64,000 bases of DNA, taken from the NCBI GenBank assembly GCA_030062745.1, contig CP099839.1, forward strand, positions 3,576,615-3,640,614, read 5' to 3'. The position numbers were made by a program, and so were the translations under genes. The notes under the pieces were generated by a model. It was not told where the DNA came from and made no database searches. It was given only the letters and a program-made list of their open reading frames with translations. Of the stretch, positions 10,546-21,640 are shown in pieces; positions within the stretch are counted from its first letter, which is position 1, and each line of letters starts with the position of its first letter. The DNA comes from Capitulum mitella (taxonomy: Eukaryota; Arthropoda; Thecostraca; Pollicipedomorpha; Pollicipedidae).

Positions 10546-12620
10546 TACATAAAAGGATGTTTCGTTAGGGAAAATAGTAGGCTGCTATATGATATTACAG
10601 AGCACCTAAATGGAACAAAACAGTTCGGAATGATTACCGCGGCCGATTCTGAGTCGGCCTTTGACACCGTATCCTGGAAATTTGCCTCCAAGGCCCGGCC
10701 GATTCTGAGTCGGCCTTTGACACCGTATCCTGGAAATTTGCGTCCAAGGCCCGGCCGATTCTGAGTCGGTCTTTGACACCGTATCCTGGAAATTTGCGTC
10801 CAAGGCCCGGCCGATTCTGAGTCGGTCTTTGACACCGTATCCTGGAAATTTGCCTCCAAGGCCCTGGATTCCTATCATTTCGGGACTTACTTCAAACACC
10901 TGATACACCTACTGTATGTCGACGAGCGAAACTTCTCCCGCATACTACTAGACGGATTCCTAGGAACAAAAATGCTCATGAAACGAGGTTTAATACAAGG
11001 GAATCCCTCATCCGGATGTACACTTAACTTGGCAATGGAGCCTCTTGCACAACAAATAAAACATTCGCCTCGCAAATGTGGCACGCAAGTAGCAGAAGGA
11101 AAAGTGGTGCGTCTATCTCAATATGCCGACGATTTAATGCTATTCTCCACGACAAATTACACATCTGTGAATAGTTTAAAAAACGCAATAAAAACTTTCT
11201 CTGTATACTCTGGACTAGAACTAAACATTAGGAAAACCAAGTGCTTCCCAGCTGACGCTTCAGGTGATACAAGTCAGATTAACTCCCTCGGTATAGCCAT
11301 CGTGAACGAAATGCAAATATGCGGCATTACATTCAATGGCAGTAACGCAGAGATTACCGGCAAAAATATTAAACTTAAACTCCCCTTAATTACAAAGGAA
11401 ATATTTCAATGACAGCGACGGCGTTTATGACCCATTGGACAAAATAGCTGCTATAAAAGCATTACTTCTACCGAAAATTGTATACATATTCTTAGCACTA
11501 CCAACTCCACCCAAATCAGTATTTCAACAAACTACGGAAATTCTGTTCCGCTTCTTGTGGGGAATCCCTCCAGACCGCATAAAGAGGAAGAAAATAACAC
11601 AAAGATGCCAATTAGATGGTTCAAAAATTATAGACATCGTATCATTCATAAAACGCATGAAAGTGTCATGGGTTCACGTTTTGGAAAGATGTGTTTTCTG
11701 CTTGGACTGAATTCATTAAACCTCACAAACCGGACGATCTTCAAATGCTGACAGAGAATGTATGGTTCTCGGATTTGACAAAGTACACGATAAATGTAGT
11801 TTCAAAATGGTATAATAAGGGGATGAGATTTATTGCCGACCTAATAAGTAATTCCACTGGTGAAATACATTCCACAACAGAATGGCGTAATAAATATAAT
11901 ATTAAAATGGCGTTTTGTGCTACGAAGCACTAATCAGAGTTTGCCACCGAAAATTGGAAACAGAAGCCACGTATCGCCGATAGTACACCCAACAATGCCA
12001 TACAGAATTGCGTTTATTAGTGAAAAAGTACACTGTGCAGGCAAGAACATCAGGAGTTTGTGTTCGCATTGAAAAAAACAAGCTACCCAAACTAGATAAG
12101 GAAAGAAAAGGATAAAGAGACAAAGGAACGGCGTACACAGGTAGCATGTATGATATTAGGAAGGCAACGAAAAAAACACATATCTTAAAACTTTTCACTT
12201 TCGAATACTCTCGAAAATAGTATCAACAAATCACTTTTTTTGTATATCAGTGGCCGGTCGAAGACCTTCTTATGCTTTGTACCTCACACACTGGAACACT
12301 TATCCATTTGTGTTGAGAATGTGAAAAATCCAACAATGCATTGCAAACGTAAAAAAATGATTTATCAGATATTTTCGATGTAACACTGAACATCAACCGG
12401 GGACGGTGGTTTTCCCAAATCTGGGAAATCTCAAACGTTTGCAAATACCAACCATAACAATAGCTAAACACTCCATATACAGAGCAAAGTTAAAAAGGAA
12501 TATCAAAAACCATATAGTTCAGACATGTGTTACGGCTACAAGCGGAAAAAGAACTAGGCTCTGCAATGGCGGGTAATAAGATGGACAGCTTCAAAGAAAG
12601 ATGCCAGAATGTAAAACAAT
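10546..12620 (+). pseudogene. LINE ORF2 reverse transcriptase and C-terminal region, broken
   Basis: ORF2 copies element RNA into DNA at the target site. Visible in order are an RT entry block (Arg-Glu-Asn-Ser-Arg-Leu-Leu-Tyr-Asp), motif A (Ala-Phe-Asp-Thr-Val-Ser-Trp after Asp at 10645), the Gly-Leu-Ile-Gln-Gly-Asn-Pro-Ser block near 10990, and the catalytic Tyr-Ala-Asp-Asp at 11123-11134. After a stop at about 11412 comes the post-RT block typical of Tx1/L1 LINEs (Lys-Ala-Leu-Leu-Leu-Pro-Lys; Phe-Leu-Trp-Gly-Ile-Pro). Further C-terminal pieces continue in shifting frames to about 12620 (Trp-Tyr-Asn-Lys-Gly; Leu-Glu-His-Leu). Motif A is multiplied by a 56-bp tandem repeat that introduces a stop at 10762-10764. 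Several further frameshifts make it non-functional. Confidence 0.85.
10641..10864 (+). repeat. Four exact-period 56-bp tandem copies over RT motif A
   Basis: Copies begin at 10641, 10697, 10753 and 10809, each opening GGCCGATTCTGAGTCGG and including GACACCGTATCCTGG. They are nearly identical (single T/C and C/G differences), much younger than the decayed LINE around them. Each copy encodes motif A in one of three frames. Three extra copies add 168 bp, a multiple of three, so the overall frame is retained after the array, but a TGA lies inside it. Confidence 0.95.
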
Positions 12621-12734
12621 TAATAACTCAGCAACAGATCTCCCAATCCGGAATACAGCAGTGCCGCGGCGGCCGCTAGCGTCACGCGGAATCACCGCCC
12701 GCGGTCAGCGGTGAGTTCTTGCGTGCGCAAATAC

Positions 12735-12776
12735 AGACACACACGCACACACGCAAACACACACACACACACAAGT
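12735..12776. repeat. CA-rich microsatellite
   Basis: Imperfect (CA)n run with CG and AA interruptions, located near the presumed 3' end of the inserted LINE. Confidence 0.85.
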
Positions 12777-12885
12777 GTGCGCTTTACCGTACTATGTTTC
12801 TAATTTCTGTTTTTGGTCTTTCATGTCACTTTGAAAAACGCAATAGAGGAAAATATATCCCTGGCCTGAGCCGCGACAAATGGGA

Positions 12886-13212
12886 AAAAATGCATGCCTG
12901 CCCAGTTATTTACCTGAACATACGCAAAATTTTAGGTGCTGTCTTAAAAGCCCTATTTCTGGCCGTCATTTTCCTTGTACCTTCAACACGGCCAAAAATG
13001 GTCTGAGGTGCTCCCCAAAAAACGTTGCCGGGCTCTGCCGTGAGCAAAATAAAACTACGGAATTTTGTTGCAGTACGTAGAAAAAACGGGTAGGAAACGC
13101 GACGGAGTTCCCTGAACTACGTCAAAAACTCTAAAACTGGCAACAAAACAAAAACCTGAAGGGGCGCCGATTTGCCCTCCTCCCCCGACACACCCTTAGG
13201 AAATAGGGTTAA
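12886..13212 (-). mobile_element. Family-2 TTAA element, right half of copy D
   Basis: Continues exactly where copy D stopped. The CCCAG...ATTTACCT...ACATAC block aligns with the interior of the 40.8-kb copy just downstream of the copy-D break. GGCCGTCATTTTCCTT, the ACGTTGCCGGGCTC block and the end GGAAATAGGGTTAA (TTAA at 13209-13212) follow. Orientation matches copy D, so the two are halves of one element separated by the LINE. Confidence 0.75.
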
Positions 13213-13279
13213 ATGAAACCTAACTATCTGGGACACGGTCGCGGCAAAAACAAAAAACGGCTACCTGGATACTTTGTCA

Positions 13280-13710
13280 GCACGACCGACTGATGCCCGA
13301 CAAAATACCAAACGGGAAGAAATCGAACGGGAAAATACCTAACATGGACAAATATCGATGGGAACATTTACGGTAATGTAAAAATTTTGAGGGGGCAAAC
13401 TGAGCAATGGAGGAATAAACAGCACAAGCGTCCAATGAAGAAAAGTAAGAAAGGTCAAATATCGAAAGGAAACATATGGAGAACAAAATGTCGAGCTGGA
13501 CTAATATCAATCCAGATAAATATCGATCTGGAAAAATATTTGCAGGATAAACAAAGAATGGGTAAAATACGTAACTCAACATCACAAAAGGAACAACAGG
13601 CATCGTAAAGTACCACAGGGGCTCGTGCTGAAACGGCCATACGAAGATATGGAGAGTTTAACAACTAATAACATTAAAGGATAAAAATCGCACCAGAAAG
13701 ACAACCTGAT
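13280..13710 (+). repeat. Degenerate array of a ~19-nt AAATATC motif
   Basis: Variants of GGACAAATATCGA(N)GGA recur at roughly 16-20-nt intervals (for example near 13345, 13455, 13515). The reverse complement of similar motifs forms a second array at 14290-14650. Confidence 0.5.
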
Positions 13711-14289
13711 TGTGAATTGGTCCAAACGCTTATATGTTAAACTACGGATGTACTTCTAGTCCCGGTTATTCAGTGCTTTCTCTTTCTTCTTTTCCAGTAG
13801 TCCCCAGTGATCAGGGCGGGCACGGACCGTTGACAGGCGCCGTCATGACCGCAGGCGGTGACCGGAGACCAATATGGTCAACAGATATCGCCTCCGGGAC
13901 GCCAGAAGGATCATATTTTCCAGCTTAATGTCCTGCGTAGTTAGCAGGCGGAAAAGCATTGTCAACAGTGGGTAACATATTATCCCAAATGACCACTTGG
14001 AAAGGAAGTGGGAGCCACGTTAGACAGCCGTTCCTTGAACTCCGCACATCAGAGTGTACAATGCCGGTATGCGAGCAGCTACAGTATCAGCTCCAGTGAC
14101 GAAAATGTTTTTTTTTTCTACGGACGTTCGTTCAAGAACCCTTCAAACAGCAGCGGCCTTCGGAATAAACATTTCCAGGAATCCCGAGGTAAACAAAGAA
14201 GAAAACTATTGGAAAATTCCATCTCAGTCTTCAAAAAGGATCAACAACGTTCCTGTCGGATGCCCTTAACAACTTTCGAAAGGAGCCAT
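13711..14289. other. Spacer between opposed arrays, no gene recognised
   Basis: Contains a 71-codon plus-strand frame (14054-14269) with a possible CCCGAG|GTAAAC donor near 14187 but no acceptor support. It may be the core of an element whose ends are the two opposed arrays. Confidence 0.3.
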
Positions 14290-14650
14290 TACCCCGTACC
14301 CATCGTGTTGTACTATTGTTTATCGTGGGATATTTTTCGCCCCGACAATTATTCGGTTCGTTATGAATCTGACCACAATATTTATATTAATAATATAAAG
14401 TATTATTTAATACTTTACGAATCTATTATGTAGCCCGTCGGTATTTAAGTACAATATTTTGCTTTCAAATCTTGTCATGAGATGTTTTGCGTGTTACGTT
14501 TTGCCACCGGATATTTTATTCAACGATTTCTCTGTTTCATTCAAATAATTTCTCAACATTCACCCCTGATACAAATTTTGCCATTTAGTATTTTTCGTTC
14601 CATATTTTCCCAGGCGACATTTATATTGTTTGATATTTTGCGTGCGATAT
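14290..14650 (-). repeat. Opposed copy of the AAATATC-type array
   Basis: TTTTCGCC, GATATTTTGC and GATATTTTATT variants recur as the reverse complement of the array at 13280-13710. The pair gives a large, loose inverted repeat of about 1.37 kb. Confidence 0.45.
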
Positions 14651-15044
14651 AATGCTTTCGGAATCCGTCCATTCCACTTCTTCGAGACCATGGATGGTAC
14701 ACATCTGGATCGGAATCTCCCCGTCAATCGGCGACCAAAACGACGGCAACGACGGCGCTGTTGGAACGTAGAGGCATTTGTCAGCAAGCCACAGGAGACG
14801 GCTGGGCGTCATTTTCACTGCGATTTCCGTTTGAAAAAGGGAAAAAATCATTCAGAGGGGAATCAGTCGGCGCAGACGCAGTCGACGAAAAGCAGAGTTA
14901 TGAATGTTCCCTTATTTATTTGACTGGTTGCCTGTTTGAATGTTTTATTTACAGTTTACTTGAATTAGGCCTTCCATGTTTGTGTCAGGTTAAAACCATC
15001 AACATTATTTGAAAATTAATAAAACATGGATTGATATGGAAATA

Positions 15045-16288
15045 TTAACACGAGCAATGGAAGGGGGTCTTTTTGTGCCCCCACCTGTTTTTCCTGAATA
15101 TCTCGAGAACGGATCGGAGCTGGTTGCTGCTACTATGTGACATTTATGGCAATTGAATAACTCGTCGAATGACGCAAAAAAGATCAAAACTCGGCCAGAG
15201 ATTTTTGAAGTTTCAAGCATCTGAAGTCAGGCAAACATGACGAAAGCGACGGTTGTCGCTGACAAATGAGAGCTTTGTGAAAGAACCAGCGTTCTACTTA
15301 AGACGACCGTGTGAACACAATCAGGCGATGTCATTTGGGCATAAGTGATGGATGTACCAAGACCACCGACAGGGTCAGTAAGGGTCAAGGTCATCTAAGG
15401 TCAAGGTCAAACAGCTTGTGACGTGATCCAGATTTGCTTTGCAACATGTCAGTATGTATGAAATATGCATTCAGAGGCCTTCATAAAAACATGTATGCGC
15501 ACACCGATACGCTTATATATATCAAGGTCAGTGAATGCCAAGGTCATTAAAGGCTATAATAAAAACACGTGTGCGCACATGGATACGCATACATATATAC
15601 CAGAGTCATTTCAGGTCAAGGTCATCAAAGGTCAAGGACAACTTTCTGGCGACCTGGTTCAGACCTGCTTTGCAATATGTCGATTTGTATGAAATATGCA
15701 TTCAAAGACCCTATTAAAACATGTTTGGCACACTGATACATGTATATACATACATACATATGCATACATACGTAAATATAAATGCAAGAAGTGACCAGAT
15801 ATACCGATATTGGCTACCTTCACTGCAAATACGCCAAAAGATACATGTTGCACCCTCATTTATTCTCAAGCAGTCCCGTGTTGTTCGAAATCTGATCTGC
15901 AAAAGATTAAAAAACGACTGCATAGGTCAATGACCTGGCATGACCACGACCCAAAATTCTCAGTCAAGACGCCAAATGAATGGAAGTTGCCGTATTCCTA
16001 GTTTCAACAGCCAAAGGAACACCCTGTTTTCGTTTCGTTCGAAAAGTTGTACGGAACGGCCTGTACGGGCCGAGAAAGTCTCCAAGGTTGACTTTTCGAC
16101 CTTATTTGACCTCGAAGATATCAATTTAGGGTCACAAAAATTGCACACAATGTAAATCGCCTTAGCCCCACCCTGTCCATACAATTTCACGTCTCTAGCT
16201 CTTTTCGTTTCTGAGATTGGAGGGGGCACTTCTATACCCCCCTTCCAGGGGGCGTTAATGCGAAACCCCCTTCCACTGCAGGGGTTAA
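15045..16288 (+). mobile_element. TTAA-flanked non-autonomous element, family 3
   Basis: Bounded by TTAA at 15045-15048 and 16285-16288. The left end reads TTAACACGAGCAATGGAAGGGGG. The right end, reverse-complemented, reads TTAACCCCTGCAGTGGAAGGGGG, an imperfect inverted repeat of about 23 bp. The TTAA duplication points to a piggyBac-type transposase acting in trans, as for families 1 and 2. The interior has no transposase and is rich in AAGGTCA half-sites, many in close tandem near 15380-15410 and 15610-15640. Confidence 0.75.
15382..15840 (+). repeat. Two diverged ~231-bp units with AGGTCA clusters
   Basis: Both units open with AAGGTCAAGGTCAT-like clusters and share a GCTTTGCAA(C/T)ATGTC block, GTATGAAATATGCATTCA and an AT/CG-step microsatellite (TACATACATA in the second). 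Starts are near 15382 and 15613. The duplication is internal to the family-3 element. Confidence 0.75.
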
Positions 16289-17518
16289 ATATCTCCAATC
16301 TAAGTCAAGTGTCCACAGATTTCCCTAGAAAGCTCCAGGTCATCATGACAATGTATGAAAACTTGAAGGTATCTTTCGAGGTTTATTTTCAGAAGCCCTG
16401 CACGCGATGTTGTTTCTACGGCCACTGAAGACCATGGGAACCCTGATATAAGACAATGTCATGAACAAATGATCTTTGCCGCAAAAGGTTTTCAGATTTT
16501 TCTGTTAGGTGGCCAGTGCGATCGCTGATACCGTGACGTGGCCAGCGAGTTTCCAAGACAGGTAGATGTAATCCATGGTCATATGTTGTTTTGTTCTGTA
16601 ATCCTTCTCAAGGCTATTATATCCAAATGGAATACGCATAGGTCGACTTTTCATAACATGTTTCTTTGGTCTGAAGAATGGCCCTGACTGCGTTATCAGC
16701 ACTTTCCAGGAATTATTTTTCTGGAAAAGGGTCCCGAGGCTTTAAAAATGTATTTGGTTAAAAACCGTACTCCGCAGTCGTCCGCCAAGGGGAAATACAG
16801 TGTGCCATCTGCAAAAGTGCACTGTCCTGCGCCGATTCGTCTCACAGCGCAGCAGTTGTGAATACTGCACGACAGAATTCAATACGGAGATATCGGTGGG
16901 AAATCGCTTTGAACCGTATCGGTGCGGAGTTTTTAAACACACTGTACATTACCGACGTGCTTGTAACACTGCAGGTTACAACCTACGTATCGTAATTCAA
17001 AACAAGTGTCGCTCACCATAATCTGCCATTTGGCCACTTTCGACAGCACAGGAAATGAACTCCGCAGCCATTTCCAAGCCTGACATGAAGTAGCAACGAC
17101 AAAAAAAACACAATGTCGCTTAGTTCTTTGACTACGCGAGGAGCTCATATCTTTTAAATCACGTGGTGACGTTCAGGTGGCTTTAAATGACGTCATTTCG
17201 GTAGATGTTAGTTTCCTATATATGCAGTGGGACGTGCCATACAGTGCACTTTTAAACGGATCAAAGCGACTTTTGACGATGAAAAAGAATTCCAAATACT
17301 TTTGTTATGAGGAATCAACGTTTTCGATTACACCGTGACACATCCAAGCCCGACAACCGGTTGTGGCTCAGTTCACGATTTTGTCCTAAGATACCCCGAC
17401 CAAAGTGCGTACGCAATTGAATAAGTCATGAGAATGGGGCAACGCCCACACATAAGAATCTGTAAATGCAAATACAGTAATACACCTCAAACGTTTTCTA
17501 TGCCATGACCAACATCGC
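16289..17518. other. No gene recognised; weak inverted repeat
   Basis: A short inverted pair (TTAAAAACCG...ACTCCGCA near 16757 and TGCGGAGTTTTTAAAC near 16924) brackets about 150 bp. Overlapping 60-70-codon frames on both strands lack support. Confidence 0.35.
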
Positions 17519-17560
17519 CGTATCATGACACGATGATACGTCATGCTCTAGAAAGAGCAT
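17519..17560. repeat. Two adjacent perfect hairpins
   Basis: CGTATCAT pairs with ATGATACG (6-nt loop), then ATGCTCT pairs with AGAGCAT (4-nt loop), only two bases apart. They may be chance or a small structured site. Confidence 0.6.
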
Positions 17561-18149
17561 AAATCAATGGTCCGTCAAGGTACTGGCCTCCAATTTCTTA
17601 GGAATACGAGAAAAGGCTTCCAAACTCAGCTATACAAAATTCCAGAGTGATTAGAACAGTCATTAAAGGGTACTTTGCGAAAACCTCAGAGGGGTTGCAC
17701 CTCCTGTACTGGCGATGGCTAATAAGATATTTTGTAGTGTTATTAAATGGAATGTATTTGCAACCACACTTCGTCTTCTTCTCTTCAGCAAGGAATGGTT
17801 TCTGAGCCAGTAAAATGAAGAACAAACAATTCCAGTTCAAATCTCAGGACACGACATTAGAATTATGACGACAAAAATACCGGTGACCTTGACGTCAACC
17901 AATAGGAAATACCTGAAGCCACAGGGTCATGAGCTATTGATCGCCGTTTGAATCATCTAAACAGGATCACTAAATCACGAGATAAGCGGGGGGGGAGGGG
18001 AGCAACAAAATGCCCCTCCAACCCGGCAGGAGAAGGTGAAATGCACCAATCAGCGTATGGTTATAATGCGTACATATCTGAACAACACGTCTGTCCCAAC
18101 ATGACGACAATATCAAGGTAGCAGCCCATATTAAACAGCTGACAAGGGA

Positions 18150-18280
18150 GAAGTAACTTTTCTGTATTACAGAATTATTTTCTGTAATACAATTATTTCT
18201 GTATTACAGAATATTCTGAGAAGTAACTTTTCTGTATATATACTTAGAATTCTGCAGCTTAAAGCTGCTGCAGAATTCAG
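18150..18280. repeat. Palindrome cluster with short duplication
   Basis: GAGAAGTAACTTTTCTGTAT occurs in closely similar form twice (about 18148 and 18218), with CTGTATTACAGAA repeats between. A 12-bp perfect inverted repeat (18247-18258 with 18267-18278, GAATTCTGCAGC) follows. Confidence 0.7.
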
Positions 18281-18359
18281 CTTGCGATACTGAACACAAT
18301 TATTGACGTACACCCCGCTTACGTCCACCATGACACAATTCGCATTCGCCAGCACTTAC

Positions 18360-18429
18360 CAAGAAGCAACAGAAGAAGGGGTGCCGCCCGTGTTCTTAAG
18401 GCGCGTAACTGTCTAAGTCTTGATTCCAT
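18360..18429 (-). CDS. Possible first exon encoding a signal-peptide-like start
   Basis: On the minus strand, ATG at 18429-18427 opens a frame of 23 codons: a basic N-region with several Arg residues, then Ala-Ala-Pro and a run of six Leu. It ends at a good donor (CTTG|GTAAGT, last exonic base 18360). This order is that of a signal peptide cut by an intron within the hydrophobic core, common in animal secreted proteins. An in-frame stop lies 17 codons upstream of the ATG. No downstream exon was tied to it, so the call is speculative. Confidence 0.2.
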
Positions 18430-18906
18430 TAGTTCGTCACCTTTTACACTAAAATTCACTAATGGCGTGCCAAGACAGTCCTTCAGTCATACTTCCGTCG
18501 AACAAATGAAGAACCTGAAAACATCGTCAGTGGTAAAAAAAGGCCTGGATTAAGCGCGATGTGACATAACAGCCGCGTCTGGAAAGACGGTGAAGGGGAA
18601 ATCCGACGGAAAGTTCCTGCCAGAAATGCTTCGTATGGACGAATTAGGAGGCGCTGACGGCAAATTAGCGCATCGTTGTCGTCGCCTTGTATTCCGTAAT
18701 GCGATTTACGTCTTCATGCATTTTTTAGACCCGATCCATCTGACTATTTCAAATAGTCCGCCTCGGCGAATCTGACCATCTGAACGTACTAGCTAGACTA
18801 CGTGGTCCCATGCACAATGGCAATGTTCCAAATTCCAGTCTAATTACAGCAACCAATCAAATACCCTCTAGCAGAATTTGCGGTCGTGAATATAGCGCCT
18901 TGGACG
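18430..18906. other. No gene recognised
   Basis: Sequence preceding the second family-1 element. A 61-codon plus-strand frame at 18590-18775 is unsupported. Confidence 0.4.
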
Positions 18907-19882
18907 TTAGCCCGCGCACGACCGTCGGTCAGTTACGATCTTGCCCGACTGGGGGGGGGGCCATTTGGCCACCCTGCCCTCTAACTCACGAACGGCTGGT
19001 CACACGATAAAAATAAGCACACCGTTGGAAAGCTTGTGACGAGTAGAGCTCGAAACTGGCCTCATTTTTGGTTTTAGATAACATGAAAACAATTTACGCC
19101 CTACATATGTTTTCTCATAGCCGACTGCATGAGACCGAGAAATGGCCTGAATCTCAAGGGCTGTGACTTATAACGCATAGGTAAAGGCACCAGCGCACAA
19201 GTAAAGGTCCGCAAATGCCGATACACATATAATTTCTCGGATATGTTCAATATATACACCGAAACGTTGAGTTAACGACACGACAATTTTCACGTCGGCT
19301 GTCGGCGTGCGCCGCAGCCGTACGCAGTAGGAAATTAACGGGAACTAATTTTAGCGTTCCTTTATTTTCGCGAAAAACGCCTATCCATGTAAATTCTATT
19401 GATCTTAGTGGTTCTTGTGATGGTTTCTCATGCTTAAATTTTGGAAAAATTTATTACTTAACAATCTACAAAACTGACGAAGTTTGTCCCCGACAGCCTG
19501 TTTATTTCCAAAATATGCGATTTTTCCAAACTTTTTAAAGTTCCTGGTATTACTTACGTCTGTGATTTTCTTCTGCCATTTTCTACCAATTCTGAGTAAT
19601 TCATCGCTGATTTTGACGGTGGTACATTTTGGCTCACTACAGTTATTCGTGACCTGACCTCAGGTCAATGGCTGGAAGTCATTGATATTAACTAGATGTC
19701 TGCTTCACTCCACACTAAAAATGTTGTGAAATGACACGGTGAAAAAACAAGGTGTAAAAATGATGAAGCAAAAGGTACACAAAGTTTCGTGGCTCTGTGT
19801 TTCTTCGTTCTCTCGCAATCCCAGGAAAACCTCGGGGAGGGGCCGTCAACTGCCCCCCCCCCCCCAGTCGGGGGCGGGTTAA
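18907..19882 (+). mobile_element. TTAA-flanked element, family 1, copy 2
   Basis: Matches the 2968-4193 element over most of its length in the same orientation, starting CCCGCGCACGACCGTCGGTC after a mutated TTAG and ending GGGGCGGG before TTAA at 19879-19882. It is about 250 bp shorter: the block after the AGGTCA cluster (about 3730-4070 in copy 1) is largely missing. The everted AGGTCA half-sites are kept near 19655. Confidence 0.8.
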
Positions 19883-21039
19883 ATACAGTCCATCGCGACC
19901 GGCACTAAGGCGTTTATGGTAGATGAATATATTTGTTGACATGCAACTAAACACTTATAGTTCTCAGTTGTGTGGCTCCCGTGGTTATTCACGCCCGCAG
20001 TCTCTTCTGTAGTTCATGAAACTGCCTGGCGAAGAAGTCTACATTCTGTGCGTTGCTGTTTCGGAGGGTTAGACTGACTTCAGAAATGGTAATCGGGATT
20101 TTCCGCCCGAGCCATGTCTTTACACTAAGACATACAGCTACGTAGGCGGGAGAATGTTAAATGCTCAGAAGCGTACTGAGTAACTTACGGGGGCAGAAGT
20201 AGGCCTGAAAAAAATTCATTTAGAAACTGTTATCACGATATATCTAAGCCTAAAATCCACGGAGACATCAGTAGAGGTTTCCATGTTCGGCCCAGATTGC
20301 GAACCGTGAGATATTTCGACGACGAGTCTCGGTGACGCAATGCCGTCACTAGCGCGCACACCTTCGCACGTAGTTGGGCGTTTTTGGGCACACAGAGGCA
20401 GCTTTGGCACGCGTCGGTGCGCTCCACAGGGAATAACGCAGGAAAACAGTCGGACTGCTTCAAAAAACAAATCATTTGTACCCGTCTTCCACAAAAAAAA
20501 CAAAATACGCCACAGCTTCTATGAAGCTTAAGAGATTTTACACCGTCCAGGTGACGTCACTTTACACATGGCCCATTTTGACCATGTCTTCAGTACCGTA
20601 GTCCCGGCGTACAAAACGCAAGGCAGTGTCGGTTCAGTGCGTTTCAAGACCATTTAGTTCCTATTTATCATTTTGCTAAAAACCTAAACCAGTCGTGGAA
20701 GAGGAAAAGACGCAATTATTCGGCATTTTTTATGAAATCTAGATAGTTTGTCAGAAACCAAACGCATTTGGGCTATCCCACCACTCGAGATCTGGAAATG
20801 TGTCGTACACCCATTAACTTTCTGAGGAGCATAGGGACCCTTTAAAACTAAACGGTCCTCATTTTGCCAGTGTTTTTTCTTTAAGTCAAGGTGTACAGGA
20901 AGCGCAGTTTTGTATTCAATGGACTGGTTGACAATTCTGTCCAATCAGCGATGAAAGCAAAAACAGTTTCTCACGCCGTTTTATAGACGTTAACAATTCC
21001 CGCTTGTCAACTGTCTGCTCCAATAATTTTCTACGTTTG
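19883..21039. other. No gene recognised
   Basis: Open frames of up to 95 codons on the minus strand at 20216-20503 and 20684-20944 lack splice or family support. Nothing else was identified. Confidence 0.35.
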
Positions 21040-21640
21040 GGCAGCACAGTTATGAGCGCCGCCCGTTTTGGACGGGACGCAAGCAGCGGGCTTTCCGGGG
21101 TGGCCGGCATGGCTCAGTGCGAAGACGTCCAGACGACCACGACCGCCTGTCGGACGAGGGCTCGTCTGTCTCGCGACGCCGCGGTGGACGCAGCCGGTCT
21201 GAGGCGCCTGCGAAACCGAACGCGGGCAGATCGGCGGCCGGCTCGTGATCCAGGGGCTCGGTCCCCTGCTGACGGCTTCGCGGGGCGCCTCCTGGCGAGA
21301 GCGGACTCGCGCTCTGGCCGCTCTGGAGGCCAGGTACGTACGCGGCGCGACGTGTACATTGATCGCTTCCTCCGTGACCGTGCTGAAAACCGTCCGTGCC
21401 GAAAACTGTACGCGACGTTGTCGACACGACGACGTCGCGTAGGTCTGCCGCGACAGAACGTCGGACTGTCGGACTGTCGGACTGTTGCGACTGTCGGACG
21501 TATGGAGGCGCGTGAGGGAGGGCATCCGGGGCCGATCGAGGTCGTCTTCGTGGCCTCCAGCCAGGTTCAGACACATCAGCTCAAACAGCCGTGCGACGCA
21601 GCGCCCGCTGGCGCGACGTTTTCGTTATCGCAGTGACTGG
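21040..21640. promoter_or_regulatory. GC/CpG-rich island
   Basis: A 600-bp CpG-dense patch. Frames of 174-210 codons are open on both strands, as expected from GC content. It could be a promoter island or a GC-rich exon. Confidence 0.35.
21230..21333 (+). CDS. Possible internal exon with CAG|GTACGT-like donor
   Basis: A donor-like CCAG|GTACGT follows 21333. The frame with the lowest GC at second codon positions and highest at third positions reads Gly-Gly-Arg-Leu-Val-Ile-Gln near its start and ends Ser-Trp-Arg-Glu-Arg-Thr-Arg-Ala-Leu-Ala-Ala-Leu-Glu-Ala. The end resembles a HEAT/TOG-type helix but is too short to assign. The acceptor (GGGCAG before 21230) lacks a strong pyrimidine tract, and other frames are also open. 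Confidence 0.18.

Larger units (their letters stand above)
8757..12885 (+). mobile_element. Degenerate Tx1/L1-like LINE inserted in a family-2 element
   Basis: The segment contains an L1-type ORF1 relic followed by an ORF2 relic with reverse transcriptase and C-terminal region, in the usual order. Its borders are inferred from the break in the family-2 element: copy D stops at 8756 and its continuation restarts at about 12886. Most of the ORF2 endonuclease is missing. Only a possible endonuclease start (Ser-Phe-Asn-Ile-Ala-Gly) is visible near 10300 before the reading passes abruptly to the RT at about 10546. The terminal repeat or poly-A was not resolved. Frameshifts and stops throughout show it is dead. 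Confidence 0.75.

Noticed and set aside
21031..21636. Frames of 174-210 codons on both strands
   Set aside because: Mutually overlapping, Arg/Pro/Ala-biased readings of a CpG island. At most one short exon is plausible.
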